The notes: generated from the letters alone by a model not told the origin. DNA of 49,213 nt from Rhodococcus sp. AW25M09 (GCF_000333955.1 NZ_CAPS01000030.1:1-49213); one strand, 5' to 3'. Shown: positions 1-9,098, numbered from the stretch's first letter. Made by a program: numbers and translations.

Positions 1-879
1 CGGTCCCATCCAGGGCAGCCAGCCGACAGAACTGCCGTCACCGAACATGTCCCTATACGCGCCGCGGTCCGCGGAAAGATCATCGGTGCTGGCACGTTCG
101 GTTCCGTCCGCCGTGCCGCGGAGGTCGGTGAGGTCGCGGAGGTTGATGTGCAGGTTGACGTGGGGTCTGTCGCCGCCTTCGGTGGGGCGGTCACTGGAGG
201 CGAGGTAGTGGTCGAGGATCTGCCCGAACGCATCCGCTCTGCGTTTGGCGGGGCTGCGTTCGTCTTGGGTGCCGTCGGCGGCGGGGCGGGGTTCGGTGAG
301 GGGTGAGAGGGCGGTGAGCAGTTTTTCGCCGGTGACGGCGTCGAAGTCGCCTTTGAGTGCCAGGCGTCCGTTCAGGGTTTTGGAGGCGAAGAGTTCGTTG
401 CGGTCGGTGTCCTCGGCGGGTGGCTTGTTGCCGCCGTAGAGGTCGTTCAAGCGGGTGATCGCTGCGCGCAGTGGGCCGGTGCGGGCGTCGGGTCCGGTCG
501 CGGCTTTGATCAGCGCTGCCCGGGCCATATCGCAGCCCTCTTGGGGGAGGTCCTTGGGTGGGGTTTCGGCGAAGTCGAGGATCAGGGCGGCATGGTCGAG
601 GGACATCACGCCGGTGTTGACCGCGTCGGCGATATCGGGGAAGTTCTTCAACCCGCGGGCGAGGGCGAGGATCTTGTTGGCTTTTCCCGCCGAGAGCAGG
701 GTGGTGGAGGTGAGCCAGCCGGCGGGGCCGGGGAAGCCGAGTTTGTCTTTGCCGACGCGGGTGTCGATTTCGGCGACGAGGGCGATACGGCGGGCTTCCA
801 ACAGTTGAATCTGATGGGAGACGTCAGCGGCGGCGGCGAGGAGTTGGTCCTCGCTCAGTTGCCAGATCGCTGTGGTCAT
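1..879 (-). CDS. DUF222 (13E12-type) protein, probable HNH endonuclease, 5' part only
   Basis: The frame is open without a stop from an ATG at 879 down to the window edge, giving 293 codons, so the C-terminal part lies outside. The protein begins MTTAIWQLSEDQLL and continues with the helical, Ala/Leu-rich sequence typical of DUF222 (for example GPAGWLTSTTLLSAGKA and a later KGDFDAVTGEKLLTAL). In this family DUF222 is normally followed by a C-terminal HNH nuclease domain, which would lie beyond position 1 and cannot be seen. Mycobacterial members are the 13E12 repeat genes, several of which are LexA-controlled, and a perfect SOS box sits just upstream of this start. Function is inferred: a DNA-damage-induced nuclease-like protein of unknown substrate. 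Family assignment is fairly secure; the HNH part is expected, not observed. Confidence 0.8.
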   Translation of the reverse strand, partial: MTTAIWQLSEDQLLAAAADVSHQIQLLEARRIALVAEIDTRVGKDKLGFPGPAGWLTSTTLLSAGKANKILALARGLKNFPDIADAVNTGVMSLDHAALILDFAETPPKDLPQEGCDMARAALIKAATGPDARTGPLRAAITRLNDLYGGNKPPAEDTDRNELFASKTLNGRLALKGDFDAVTGEKLLTALSPLTEPRPAADGTQDERSPAKRRADAFGQILDHYLASSDRPTEGGDRPHVNLHINLRDLTDLRGTADGTERASTDDLSADRGAYRDMFGDGSSVGWLPWMGP

Positions 880-892
880 ACCATGAAGTGTA

Positions 893-908
893 TCGAACGT
901 GTGTTCGA
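893..908. promoter_or_regulatory. LexA operator (SOS box)
   Basis: The sequence TCGAACGTGTGTTCGA is an exact match to the actinobacterial SOS box TCGAAC-N4-GTTCGA. It lies 14 bp upstream of the ATG of the DUF222 gene, so bound LexA would cover the promoter or leader. Regulation by DNA damage is inferred from this match and from known LexA control of mycobacterial 13E12 genes. Confidence 0.85.
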
Positions 909-1014
909 GACACAATGATAATCGAAACGAAAACTATTGCCGTGCTTAACTATTCGTGAATCGCAACGTGTCGGTGGCTCGTGGTAATGGCCCACTCAGT
1001 GGCTGCGGATGAGG

Positions 1015-1128
1015 TCGTACACATACGAACGACCTCCGTTGCGGCTTAACCAGACGCCCTTCCGGTGGCACATCGCCCGCGTCATCGAAGGGTCTGCTGG
1101 AGATCTCGACGATCGACGCGTCACACAC
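1015..1128 (-). pseudogene. Possible relic of a DUF222/HNH gene
   Basis: In the roughly 330 bp between the DUF222 gene and the DinB-like gene I see no intact gene. One short minus-strand stretch reads VCDASIVEI, then a Gly/Asp-rich turn, then QRRSFVCVR. This resembles the CDA-type segment and the following RRA-x-x-x-RD segment at the DUF222-HNH junction. It has no proper start, no HNH core and a stop on the upstream side, so if real it is a decayed fragment of a second family copy. The resemblance is by eye and weak. Confidence 0.25.
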
Positions 1129-1212
1129 CACCCATCCGTAAGCGGATGGACTCCTCGATACGACGGAAAGCCATGGGACGCGCTGTCTCCAACGAACTGC
1201 TACGCCCGGCTG

Positions 1213-1832
1213 TCAGTCCGTCGGATGGATCGGAGCGGCCTCTCGTGCAATGGTTTCCAGCTCGGATCGGTACGACGCCCACCATGCTGCGTCGCCGTCG
1301 GCCATGTTTTCGTTGCCGAGTCGCAGCCCGACGGATCCGTCGATGAGCTCGCGCAGGATGTCTGCATGACCGGAATGTCGGTTCGTCTCGGCGACGAGGT
1401 GCACGAGTATCCGGTGCAGATCGACGTTCTGCTTGTCGGCGGGCCAGTGCGGCACGACGCCGGGTGAGTTCAGCTCCAGTGCGGCGATGGTGGCGTCGGA
1501 ATGTACCCACGCGTCACCGTAGAGGGCAACGATGTACTCGGACACTCGTCGGCAGTGGCCCACATGTCGGAATTGAGCCGGGCCGCAGCTGATGTATCGA
1601 GTTCGGCGAAGCGCGCCGGAAACTGGCGACCGAAGGTGAGCCCGAAATAGCCGTATTCGACGAGCGCCAGATGTTTGATCAAGCCGAGCAGGTTCGTTCC
1701 GGTCGGAGTGAGCGGCCGGCGCTTCTGGTACTCGCTCAATCCGTCCAGTTTCCACAGCATGTTCTGGCGGGCGAGCTGAAGGTACTGCCACAGCATGTCC
1801 TTCACCGGGATCAGCTCATCGACGCGTGCCAC
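1213..1832 (-). pseudogene. DinB/DUF664-family protein, frameshifted
   Basis: Two overlapping frames together spell one DinB-like four-helix protein of about 205 residues. The N-terminal part (from ATG 1832) reads MARVDELIPVKDM... to MWATADE. The C-terminal part, in another frame, continues SEYIVALYGDAWVHSDATI... and includes HLVAETNRHSGHADILREL, the conserved second histidine region. The frames join at about 1541-1548, where one base appears to be missing. DinB-superfamily proteins bind a metal through three histidines; some are thiol-dependent transferases. The start overlaps the end of the CPBP gene by about 22 bp, so it was probably the last gene of that unit. It may be a true pseudogene or a sequencing indel. 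Confidence 0.75.
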
Positions 1833-2554
1833 ACGAGCGCAGCAGCCAGGGCCCCGAGGCCGTTGAGGGACCAGTGCAGCGCGATGGGGGCAATCAAGCT
1901 GCCGCTGCGGCTACGCAGCCACGTGAACACCACTCCGGCCGCGGCGGTTGCTACTACGGCCAGACCGATGCCCACTATTTGCCCGAAGACTCCGCCGCCG
2001 AGGAATCCGCTGAGCCCCACGTTGCCCGCCGTCAGCCCCAGCGAGGACGCGATGTGCCACAGGCCGAACAGCAGGGATCCTGCGGCGAAGACGCCGCGAG
2101 CCCCGGTGATGCGACCCAGCGTGCCGTGGAGGACCCCGCGGAACGCGAGTTCCTCGGGGATGACGGTCTGCAGCGGAATCACGATCATCGACGCGATCAG
2201 AGCGGCGGAGACGGTGGCGTACCTATCGGCCATGAAGAACGGCCGGGTGAGCGGCAGCAGTGCGCCGATCGCGACCACAGTCAGGACGATGCCGACGGCA
2301 CCCAGTGCATACAGCGAACCCGTCTTCCACTGTTTCGGAGACAGACCCAGCTCGGCCCACCCCAGACCTCGTCGGTTCGAGAGGACGACCAACAGAACAG
2401 CGGCGATGGGAACCGTCGCGATACTGGCCCAGGCCGTGGTGAAGTGCGCGATGAGGTTGGTGCCCACGAGCACGAGGACGACGATGGCGACGTCGAGGTA
2501 CGCGTGGAAGGCACGGCGGGGTACCACGCTCCCGGCCGGATTCACAGCAAGCAT
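1811..2554 (-). CDS. CPBP family intramembrane metalloprotease (CAAX protease-like)
   Basis: This is a polytopic membrane protein of 247 residues with about six to eight hydrophobic segments. The CPBP/Abi signature is present: PEELAFRG with the paired glutamates at residues 134-135 and Arg139, a second motif FGLWHIASS with His167, and a third conserved histidine near the C-terminus in ALHWSLNG. In the family these residues coordinate the active-site metal for intramembrane cleavage. I chose ATG 2554 because an upstream in-frame start would run into the preceding gene, whose stop is at 2574. The substrate is unknown; relatives process prenylated proteins or take part in peptide immunity and secretion. 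It is probably cotranscribed with the YhgE/Pip-like gene. Confidence 0.85.
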   Translation of the reverse strand: MLAVNPAGSVVPRRAFHAYLDVAIVVLVLVGTNLIAHFTTAWASIATVPIAAVLLVVLSNRRGLGWAELGLSPKQWKTGSLYALGAVGIVLTVVAIGALLPLTRPFFMADRYATVSAALIASMIVIPLQTVIPEELAFRGVLHGTLGRITGARGVFAAGSLLFGLWHIASSLGLTAGNVGLSGFLGGGVFGQIVGIGLAVVATAAAGVVFTWLRSRSGSLIAPIALHWSLNGLGALAAALVWHASMS

Positions 2555-2573
2555 TGGGCCGAGTGTACTGGCG

Positions 2574-3875
2574 TCAGCTGAGAGCGCCCGGTGAATCGAG
2601 GCTCCTGTCGAGACCCTTTCTGTCGTAGACAAGGGTGAACACCAGGCCGAACACGAGCCCGATGAGAAGTCCGAGCAACGTCATCCACACCGAATGCAGC
2701 AGGCCGGCGTCGAGTGAGGCGTTGAAGTACAGGATGGATCGGGTGCCGAGGAAGATCTGGTGCATGGGCTCGAACTGGGCAAGCCAGGTGAAGATCGGCG
2801 GGCTGGCCTCGAGCGGGATCGTGCCTCCCGATGACGGTAGCGCCAGGATGATGAAGACGATCAGGTTGATCAGCAATCCCGCGCTGCCGAATGCGGACAT
2901 CACCGCCAACGCAGTGAAGCCGACGGCGATGATCGCGAGAGCGCCGTACATCCACAGGGTCCACGCGTGCGTGATGGGCATTCCGAGCAGATGACTGATC
3001 AGCAGATACAGGCCGGACACGAGCAGCGCGAGAACGAACATCACGAGCCACTTGACGAGCAGCGTCTGGAAACGGGTGATTCTGGTCGGCCCGCGGTGGA
3101 TGTACTTGGGACCGATTTCGGTGGGAGTGAACCCGAGTAGGCCGTCGACGAGTGTGCTGACGATGGTCGCACCGGTGAAACCGGCCAGTACGAGCAGCAG
3201 TGCGTAGTAGAACGCAGAAAGTCCACCGCCGGTGCCGTCGGGCAGTGGATCATGCTGGGCAACAATGACATTTATCGGCTGCGCCAACGCGAGTGCGCTC
3301 GCTCCCGCCAGCTCGGTGTCGCCGAGCTGCTGCCGCACCTGATCGGTGATCTGTTGGCCCACAGTCTGATTGACCGATTCGAATGCGGGTGTGGCAACTC
3401 CTGTTACGAGCGACATTCCGAAACTGCCCGCGCGCGGATTGGTGTAGACGGTGATGATCGGCTTCTCGACGTCGCCGGGAATCACACTCGCCTGCGCCAG
3501 GATTCCCATTCTCTTGGTGAAATCACTGGGGATGACGATGGAGCCGTAGACCTCGGCCGTCGACAGCAGCGATTCGGCCTGGGCCGGTCCGACTTCTCGG
3601 AAAGCGACCTTCTCGGGATCGACGTTCTGCAGCAGCCCGTCGACGATGTCGTTGCCGATGTTGCGTTGCTCGCCCGCAAGCGTGTCGCCCTGATCCTGGT
3701 TGACGATGGCGATCGGCAAGTCGTGCAGATTGCCTCGGGGGTCGAGAACGCCGCCGAGATACAGCGCGGCCAAAAACGACATCAACGCCGATACCACCAG
3801 AATGGGGGCGAGCCAGAAACGCGGCGAACGAAAGACGTCGGCCATCGATCGCGGGGTTCTGTCGGAGTTCACCGG
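2574..3875 (-). CDS. YhgE/Pip-type (DUF3533) ABC-2-like membrane protein
   Basis: One N-terminal membrane segment (FWLAPILVVSALMSFLAALYL) is followed by a large extracytoplasmic domain beginning with the family motif LHDLPIAIVNQDQG. About five to six C-terminal membrane helices of the ABC-2 permease type follow. Such proteins include phage-infection protein Pip, YhgE and MmpL-associated exporters; the exact role here is unknown. The frame is open up to 3938, but an inverted repeat covers 3920-3985. I therefore prefer the GTG at 3875 (protein begins VNSDRTPRSMADVF); the ATG at 3845 (MADVFRSP) is also possible. It precedes the CPBP protease by about 20 bp on the same strand and may form an operon with it. 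Confidence 0.8.
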   Translation of the reverse strand, partial: PVNSDRTPRSMADVFRSPRFWLAPILVVSALMSFLAALYLGGVLDPRGNLHDLPIAIVNQDQGDTLAGEQRNIGNDIVDGLLQNVDPEKVAFREVGPAQAESLLSTAEVYGSIVIPSDFTKRMGILAQASVIPGDVEKPIITVYTNPRAGSFGMSLVTGVATPAFESVNQTVGQQITDQVRQQLGDTELAGASALALAQPINVIVAQHDPLPDGTGGGLSAFYYALLLVLAGFTGATIVSTLVDGLLGFTPTEIGPKYIHRGPTRITRFQTLLVKWLVMFVLALLVSGLYLLISHLLGMPITHAWTLWMYGALAIIAVGFTALAVMSAFGSAGLLINLIVFIILALPSSGGTIPLEASPPIFTWLAQFEPMHQIFLGTRSILYFNASLDAGLLHSVWMTLLGLLIGLVFGLVFTLVYDRKGLDRSLDSPGALS

Positions 3876-3919
3876 ATCAGTGTCGCAAAATCTGGTGAAC
3901 TCGCGGGGCCGTAAAGCAC

Positions 3920-3985
3920 TTTCTGCTCCACTCGACACTTCGACCGGCGGAATTCCGCTGACAAAAGCGAGGAGTGGAGCAGAAA
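3920..3985. repeat. Inverted repeat between msrA and the YhgE-like gene
   Basis: TTTCTGCTCCACTC at 3920-3933 is exactly repeated in inverse at 3972-3985 (GAGTGGAGCAGAAA). The enclosed region contains a smaller perfect palindrome, GCGGAATTCCGC. The long loop makes a simple intrinsic terminator less likely; it could be a mobile or REP-like palindrome or an mRNA processing structure. It shares the core GGAGTGGAGC with the tandem repeat at 8998-9076. Confidence 0.6.
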
Positions 3986-3995
3986 ACGAAACAGA

Positions 3996-4508
3996 TTACG
4001 CAGTTGCCCGACGCGGCAGCTTCCAGTCGGGTCGGACCCAGTGGCACGTGTAGCCCTCGGGGTACTTCTGCAGGTAATCTTGGTGCTCGGGCTCGGCTTC
4101 CCAGAAATCGCCTGCCGGGGACACCTCGGTGACGACCTTGCCCGGCCACAGTCCCGACGCGTCGACATCGGCGATCGTGTCCTCGGCAACGCGCTTCTGC
4201 TCGTCGTCGAGGTAGAAGATCGCGGAGCGATAGCTGGCTCCGATGTCGTTGCCCTGACGGTTCTTCGTGCTCGGATCGTGGATCTGGAAGAAGAACTCCA
4301 GCAGGTCCCGGTACGACGTCTTGGATGGGTCGTAGACCACTTCGAGGCCCTCGGCGTGGTTGCCGTGGTTGCGGTACGTCGCGTTGGGCACCTCGCCGCC
4401 GGTGTATCCGACGCGGGTGGAGACCACTCCCGGAAGCCTGCGGACGAGCTCTTCGGCTCCCCAGAAGCACCCTCCGGCGAGAATGGCGGTTTCGGTTGCT
4501 GTAGACAT
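3996..4508 (-). CDS. msrA: Peptide-methionine (S)-S-oxide reductase MsrA
   Basis: This 170-residue protein reduces methionine-S-sulfoxide in oxidised proteins and free methionine sulfoxide, using thioredoxin-type reductants in the cytoplasm. The catalytic signature [10 protein letters not shown] is at the N-terminus with Cys14 as nucleophile. Family motifs [20 protein letters not shown], a [12 protein letters not shown] segment and a C-terminal [15 protein letters not shown] follow. Length matches the short MsrA type. The ATG at 4508 is preceded by a good ribosome binding site, GGAGAG. It sits alone between an oxidoreductase gene and the YhgE-like gene on the same strand. Confidence 0.95.
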   Translation of the reverse strand: MSTATETAILAGGCFWGAEELVRRLPGVVSTRVGYTGGEVPNATYRNHGNHAEGLEVVYDPSKTSYRDLLEFFFQIHDPSTKNRQGNDIGASYRSAIFYLDDEQKRVAEDTIADVDASGLWPGKVVTEVSPAGDFWEAEPEHQDYLQKYPEGYTCHWVRPDWKLPRRATA

Positions 4509-4518
4509 CGTTGCTCTC

Positions 4519-4548
4519 CTAGCGTCCTATCGAACTAGCGCTCTATCG
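4519..4548. repeat. Tandem 14-bp repeat upstream of msrA (possible operator)
   Basis: CTAGCGTCCTATCG (4519-4532) is followed by CTAGCGCTCTATCG (4535-4548). They differ at two adjacent positions and lie at a 16-bp period, just upstream of the msrA ribosome binding site. Such spacing could be a regulator-binding array, but no cognate regulator is encoded nearby. Confidence 0.4.
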
Positions 4549-4581
4549 GCCGGTACGTGAGGTTCAACGAACGAGCGGGCC

Positions 4582-5613
<1,032 letters not shown>

Positions 5614-5688
5614 CTACCGTTCCTTCCACATCGAAGACGTGCATGTCGAAAACAGGGCACTTCGACACTAGGGCAGAATGACGTCACG

Positions 5689-6525
5689 ATGACCAACGCG
5701 CCGAACACCACCCGCCTCGCCCCCCGACTCGTCGCAAGCGACGTCGACGGCACTTTGCTCGACCAGCACGAACGTGTCTCCGAACGCACCCGACGTGCCG
5801 TCTCGGCCGTCGTGGCCGACGGAGTGCCGTTCGTGCTGTGCACCGGCCGGCCGCCACGATGGATCCACCCCGTCGTAGAGCAGCTGGGATACGCGCCGAT
5901 GTCGGTGTGCGCCAACGGTGCGGTGATCTACGACGCCGCTGCCGATCGAGTGCTCAATGCCGAAACCCTGTCGGTCGAGACGCTCCAGTGGTTGGCCGAC
6001 GTCGCTTACCGCGCGTTGCCCGGGTGCGGTCTGGCCGCCGAGCGGGTCGGCCGTACCGCACACGACTCCGCCACCGCACAGTTCGTCAGCTCGCCGGGAT
6101 ACGAGCACGCCTGGCTCAATCCCGACAACATCGAGATGACCGAAGACGACGTGGTCGACGTCCCCGCGGTCAAGCTACTGATCCGGTTGACCGGCACCAC
6201 CAGCGGACACATGGCCGATGTGCTGTCCCCATTGATCGCCGGCCGCGCTGACCTGACGTTTTCCACCGACAACGGACTCATCGAGCTGTCGGCTCCAGGG
6301 ATAACCAAGGCATCGGGCCTGGCCAAGGTCGCCGAGTCGCTGTCGGTGGACGTCTCGGACATCGTGGCCTTCGGCGACATGCCCAACGATGTGCCGATGC
6401 TGTCGATGGTCGGACTCGGCGTCGCAATGGGCAACGCACATCCCGCCGCCGTCGCGGCGGCGAACGAAGTCACCGTCACCAACGCCGAAGACGGAGTGGC
6501 GCGGGTTCTCGAACGCTGGTGGTGA
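5689..6525 (+). CDS. Cof-type HAD-superfamily phosphatase
   Basis: HAD motif I is DVDGTLLD close to the N-terminus, motif II region is LCTGRPPRW, and motif IV is GDMPNDVPML. A long central cap domain (type IIB, as in Cof, YidA and SupH proteins) lies between them. The product of 278 residues is a normal length for a cytoplasmic Mg-dependent phosphatase acting on sugar phosphates, flavin phosphates or similar small molecules; the substrate cannot be deduced. The start was set at ATG 5689 because the sequence upstream is antisense to the oxidoreductase gene and has no family similarity. A strong hairpin follows the stop. Confidence 0.9.
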   Translation: MTNAPNTTRLAPRLVASDVDGTLLDQHERVSERTRRAVSAVVADGVPFVLCTGRPPRWIHPVVEQLGYAPMSVCANGAVIYDAAADRVLNAETLSVETLQWLADVAYRALPGCGLAAERVGRTAHDSATAQFVSSPGYEHAWLNPDNIEMTEDDVVDVPAVKLLIRLTGTTSGHMADVLSPLIAGRADLTFSTDNGLIELSAPGITKASGLAKVAESLSVDVSDIVAFGDMPNDVPMLSMVGLGVAMGNAHPAAVAAANEVTVTNAEDGVARVLERWW

Positions 6526-6551
6526 CGTCCCGACCACTACCCAGCACAACA

Positions 6552-6589
6552 CGAAAGGGCCGAGTCACCGTAGTGACTCGGCCCTTTCG
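6552..6589. terminator. Bidirectional hairpin terminator
   Basis: A perfect 17-bp stem (CGAAAGGGCCGAGTCAC at 6552-6568 against 6573-6589) encloses a four-base loop. A-rich and T-rich bases lie at the stem foot on either side. It lies between the convergent HAD phosphatase and amidase genes and can serve both. Confidence 0.9.
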
Positions 6590-6599
6590 CTGACGACTC

Positions 6600-8819
6600 T
6601 CAGCCTGCGGGTGCAGGCTCCGGCACCGGTGCCGGAGCCACCGGTGCCGCCACCGGGTTCTGCATTTGCGCGCTGTAGGTGTCGTTGTACGTCTTGATCA
6701 CCGTGGTGACGATTCCGGTGAGCTCGTTGAAGATCAACGAACCGTTCTCGAAGTCCGTCCGGAAGCCCTCCTGCACCCGGAACTCGTCGGTGATCGGTAG
6801 GCCGAGGACACCGTCGACGCCGCCCTGCTGAAGGTACTGCTGGAAGATCTTGCCGATAACGGCTACAGCCTGACCGGCCATGTTCGTGATGATCTCACCG
6901 TTGGCGAACTGAGCCTTCTCGCGGCCACCGCTCACCTGCACCAGACCGCTCACCGGTACACCGAGTGCACCGGTCTCACCGCCCGAGGACAACCACTTCT
7001 GCGCGACGGGACTGGTCGCTGCCAATCGCTGCAATTCTGCGACCAGCGCCGGGATGTTCTCGCCCGGAGTGGAACTGGCTTCGGTACCCGGACGTGACGG
7101 TGCCGCGTCGGTCACTGCGGTATCCGGAGCCGTGTCGGTCGTGTCCGGTGTTTCCACCGGGGCCTCTCCGCCACCCAGATTGGCCGCTGCGATCTCACGG
7201 ATCTCGCCGAGGCGGGCATATCCGGCGTTTCCGGGGCATTCTGTGTTGCCGACGTCGCGGTGCCCGAAGATCACCGGCAGGTCGATGCTCTTGCCCTTGC
7301 CGACGAACGTGAAGTCCGTTCCCTCGGAGGTCATCGTGGTGGTGCCCTTGGGGTCGAGACCGGCATTGCCGAGTCGCCATCCGAGGAACTTGCCGACGGA
7401 GTCGACGGTTTCCTGCGAGGGATCCTCGGTGGAGTAGTCGCCCATCATGGCGACGCCGACGGTGTTCTCGTTGAATCCGCCCGCGTGTGCGCCCTGAACC
7501 GGCTTGTCCAGGCCACCGGCACGGCCCTCGAAGATCTGGCCGTACTTGTCGACGAGGGCGTTGTAACCGATGTCGCACCAGCCGAGCGTCTGCGCGTGGT
7601 AGGCGTAGATGGCGCGAACGATTTCGGCAGATTCCGACTTGGAGTAGTCGTTGCTGCCCGCGGTGTGGTGCACGGTGGCACCACCGATGAAGTCGTCGTA
7701 CGTCGGTGTGTCGCAACGGATCGACTCGTCGGCACCCCACTGGGCGCGAGTGATGACGTTGGGGCCTGCGTTACCGGCGACGGGAGTGGCGATCTCACTG
7801 AGCGCCGAGTCGGCCGGGGACGTGCCGGGAGTGATGAGCACGGCACTGATGTCGCTGACGGCCGCAGCCAGCTGCTCTGCGGAACTCGCCTGGTTGGGAT
7901 CCGCTGCCGGGTCTGCCGGTGCAGGCTCGGCTGCTGCCGGATCCATTGCGGCCGGATCGAGTGGTGCCGGATCCTGTTGGCGCAGAGGCTTGCTCGACGA
8001 CGCCGGGGTGTAACCCAGCGGCTGGTCGGTGGCGACGGCTGGTGCCTCTACTGCCGGTGCTTCCGCAACAGGTGCATCGGCGGCAGGCAGTTCGACGACG
8101 GGAACCTCGGGAACCTGCGCACCGGCAAAGCTTTCGGGCGCTGCGCTGCTCGTCAGTGGCGTCAGCAGCACCTGCACGGCCTTGGTCAGTCCCACGAAGA
8201 TCGGTTCGGTGCCCTGAGTTCTCGGTGCAGGCGCGGAGTCGTCGGCCGTGCTGTCGACCGGTGCGGTCTGGAGCCACGGACCCCAGGAGCCGTCTTCGAG
8301 CTGACGACGAACCTGCGCGGACGCACCGTTCAACTGCTCGGAGGTCAACGCCACCATGCTGAACGGGTTGTCCTGCCTGATTTCCTTGACGGCTGCACCG
8401 AGCGGCGGTCCGGTGGGATCTGCCGCTTCGGGGTTGACCGGCGCGGACGCGTCCACCCTGGGCACCGGTGCCTGCGCGGTTGCGTTCCCGGGAGCAGGGG
8501 TGGTGAGGCCCGGGATGTCGGGGATCTCGATCGGCGGGATGACGATGGAATCCGGCAACGGCAGGTACTTCAGATCGGAGAGCCGCAGATCGGGCAACGG
8601 TAGTCCGGTGAGCTGCTGCAGCGGAATGACGATGTCCGGGGCAGAGCTCAGCGCGGTCTCGACGATCGTGGTCGGCACGGTGACCGGGGTTGTCTCGTTG
8701 GCCGGTCGAACTCCGGTTGTCGTGCTGTCGGTGAGGCCTGTGACCGCAAAGGGGGTCGCTACGGCGAGCAGTGCGACAGCACCGAGAACGATCGACGGCT
8801 TCGTTCGACGGTTCGGCAA
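6600..8819 (-). CDS. Secreted N-acetylmuramoyl-L-alanine amidase (PGRP type) with LGFP repeats
   Basis: The protein is 739 residues long. It starts with a basic tip and a hydrophobic export segment (SIVLGAVALLAVATPFAV). A long Pro/Ala/Thr-rich region with a low-complexity PADPAA-like stretch follows. The amidase_2/PGRP domain spans about residues 365-535, with VITRAQWGAD, zinc ligand VHHTAG (about His382), YNALVDKYGQIFEGRAGG and GHRDVGNTECPG. LGFP repeats (LGVPVSG..., LGLPITDE...) cover about residues 615-700, and the tail is Pro/Ala-rich. LGFP modules are thought to bind cell-wall polymer, so it probably cleaves stem peptides from glycan while held in the wall. It corresponds in position and type to M. 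tuberculosis Rv3811 beside glf. The start is TTG 8819, with GGGAG about nine bases upstream. Confidence 0.9.
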   Translation of the reverse strand: MPNRRTKPSIVLGAVALLAVATPFAVTGLTDSTTTGVRPANETTPVTVPTTIVETALSSAPDIVIPLQQLTGLPLPDLRLSDLKYLPLPDSIVIPPIEIPDIPGLTTPAPGNATAQAPVPRVDASAPVNPEAADPTGPPLGAAVKEIRQDNPFSMVALTSEQLNGASAQVRRQLEDGSWGPWLQTAPVDSTADDSAPAPRTQGTEPIFVGLTKAVQVLLTPLTSSAAPESFAGAQVPEVPVVELPAADAPVAEAPAVEAPAVATDQPLGYTPASSSKPLRQQDPAPLDPAAMDPAAAEPAPADPAADPNQASSAEQLAAAVSDISAVLITPGTSPADSALSEIATPVAGNAGPNVITRAQWGADESIRCDTPTYDDFIGGATVHHTAGSNDYSKSESAEIVRAIYAYHAQTLGWCDIGYNALVDKYGQIFEGRAGGLDKPVQGAHAGGFNENTVGVAMMGDYSTEDPSQETVDSVGKFLGWRLGNAGLDPKGTTTMTSEGTDFTFVGKGKSIDLPVIFGHRDVGNTECPGNAGYARLGEIREIAAANLGGGEAPVETPDTTDTAPDTAVTDAAPSRPGTEASSTPGENIPALVAELQRLAATSPVAQKWLSSGGETGALGVPVSGLVQVSGGREKAQFANGEIITNMAGQAVAVIGKIFQQYLQQGGVDGVLGLPITDEFRVQEGFRTDFENGSLIFNELTGIVTTVIKTYNDTYSAQMQNPVAAPVAPAPVPEPAPAG

Positions 8820-9098
8820 GGCGGTACTCCCTGGTTGTTGGTAGGTATGCGTCGTTGGAATCGCGATTGCTGAGCAACATGAATAACATCAGCAACATGA
8901 GTCCCATCAGACACAAGGCTAAACCTTAGCTTGACAGTTAGCTATCGGCGGGAGCTCCGAAGACGCGGCGCGTCGGGGTTTGCACTCCAGGTCGTTCCGC
9001 AGGCTCCACTCCGTTTTTCTGGGTCATTTCGCAGGCTCCACTCCGTTTTTCTGGGTCATTTCGCAGGCTCCACTCCTGCCCACCTAGGCTTTCCAGCT
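8820..9098. other. Divergent intergenic region between the amidase gene and cobM
   Basis: This 279-bp gap holds the amidase promoter region, where GCAACATGA occurs twice about 19 bp apart near 8874-8900. It also holds the 32-bp tandem repeat directly before cobM. A longer in-frame extension of cobM would run through the repeat but has no family similarity. No RNA gene is recognised. Confidence 0.5.
8998..9076. repeat. 32-bp tandem direct repeat, about 2.5 copies
   Basis: Two identical 32-bp units (8998-9029 and 9030-9061), each starting CGCAGGCTCCACTCC and ending GGGTCATTT, are followed by the first 15 bases of a third (9062-9076). The array ends 22 bp before the cobM start codon. Perfect identity suggests recent expansion or gene conversion. 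A function in expression is possible but not shown. Confidence 0.95.

Noticed and set aside
8931..9098. 56-codon N-terminal extension of CobM
   Set aside because: Encoded largely by the 32-bp tandem repeat and absent from the family; the conserved start is at 9099.
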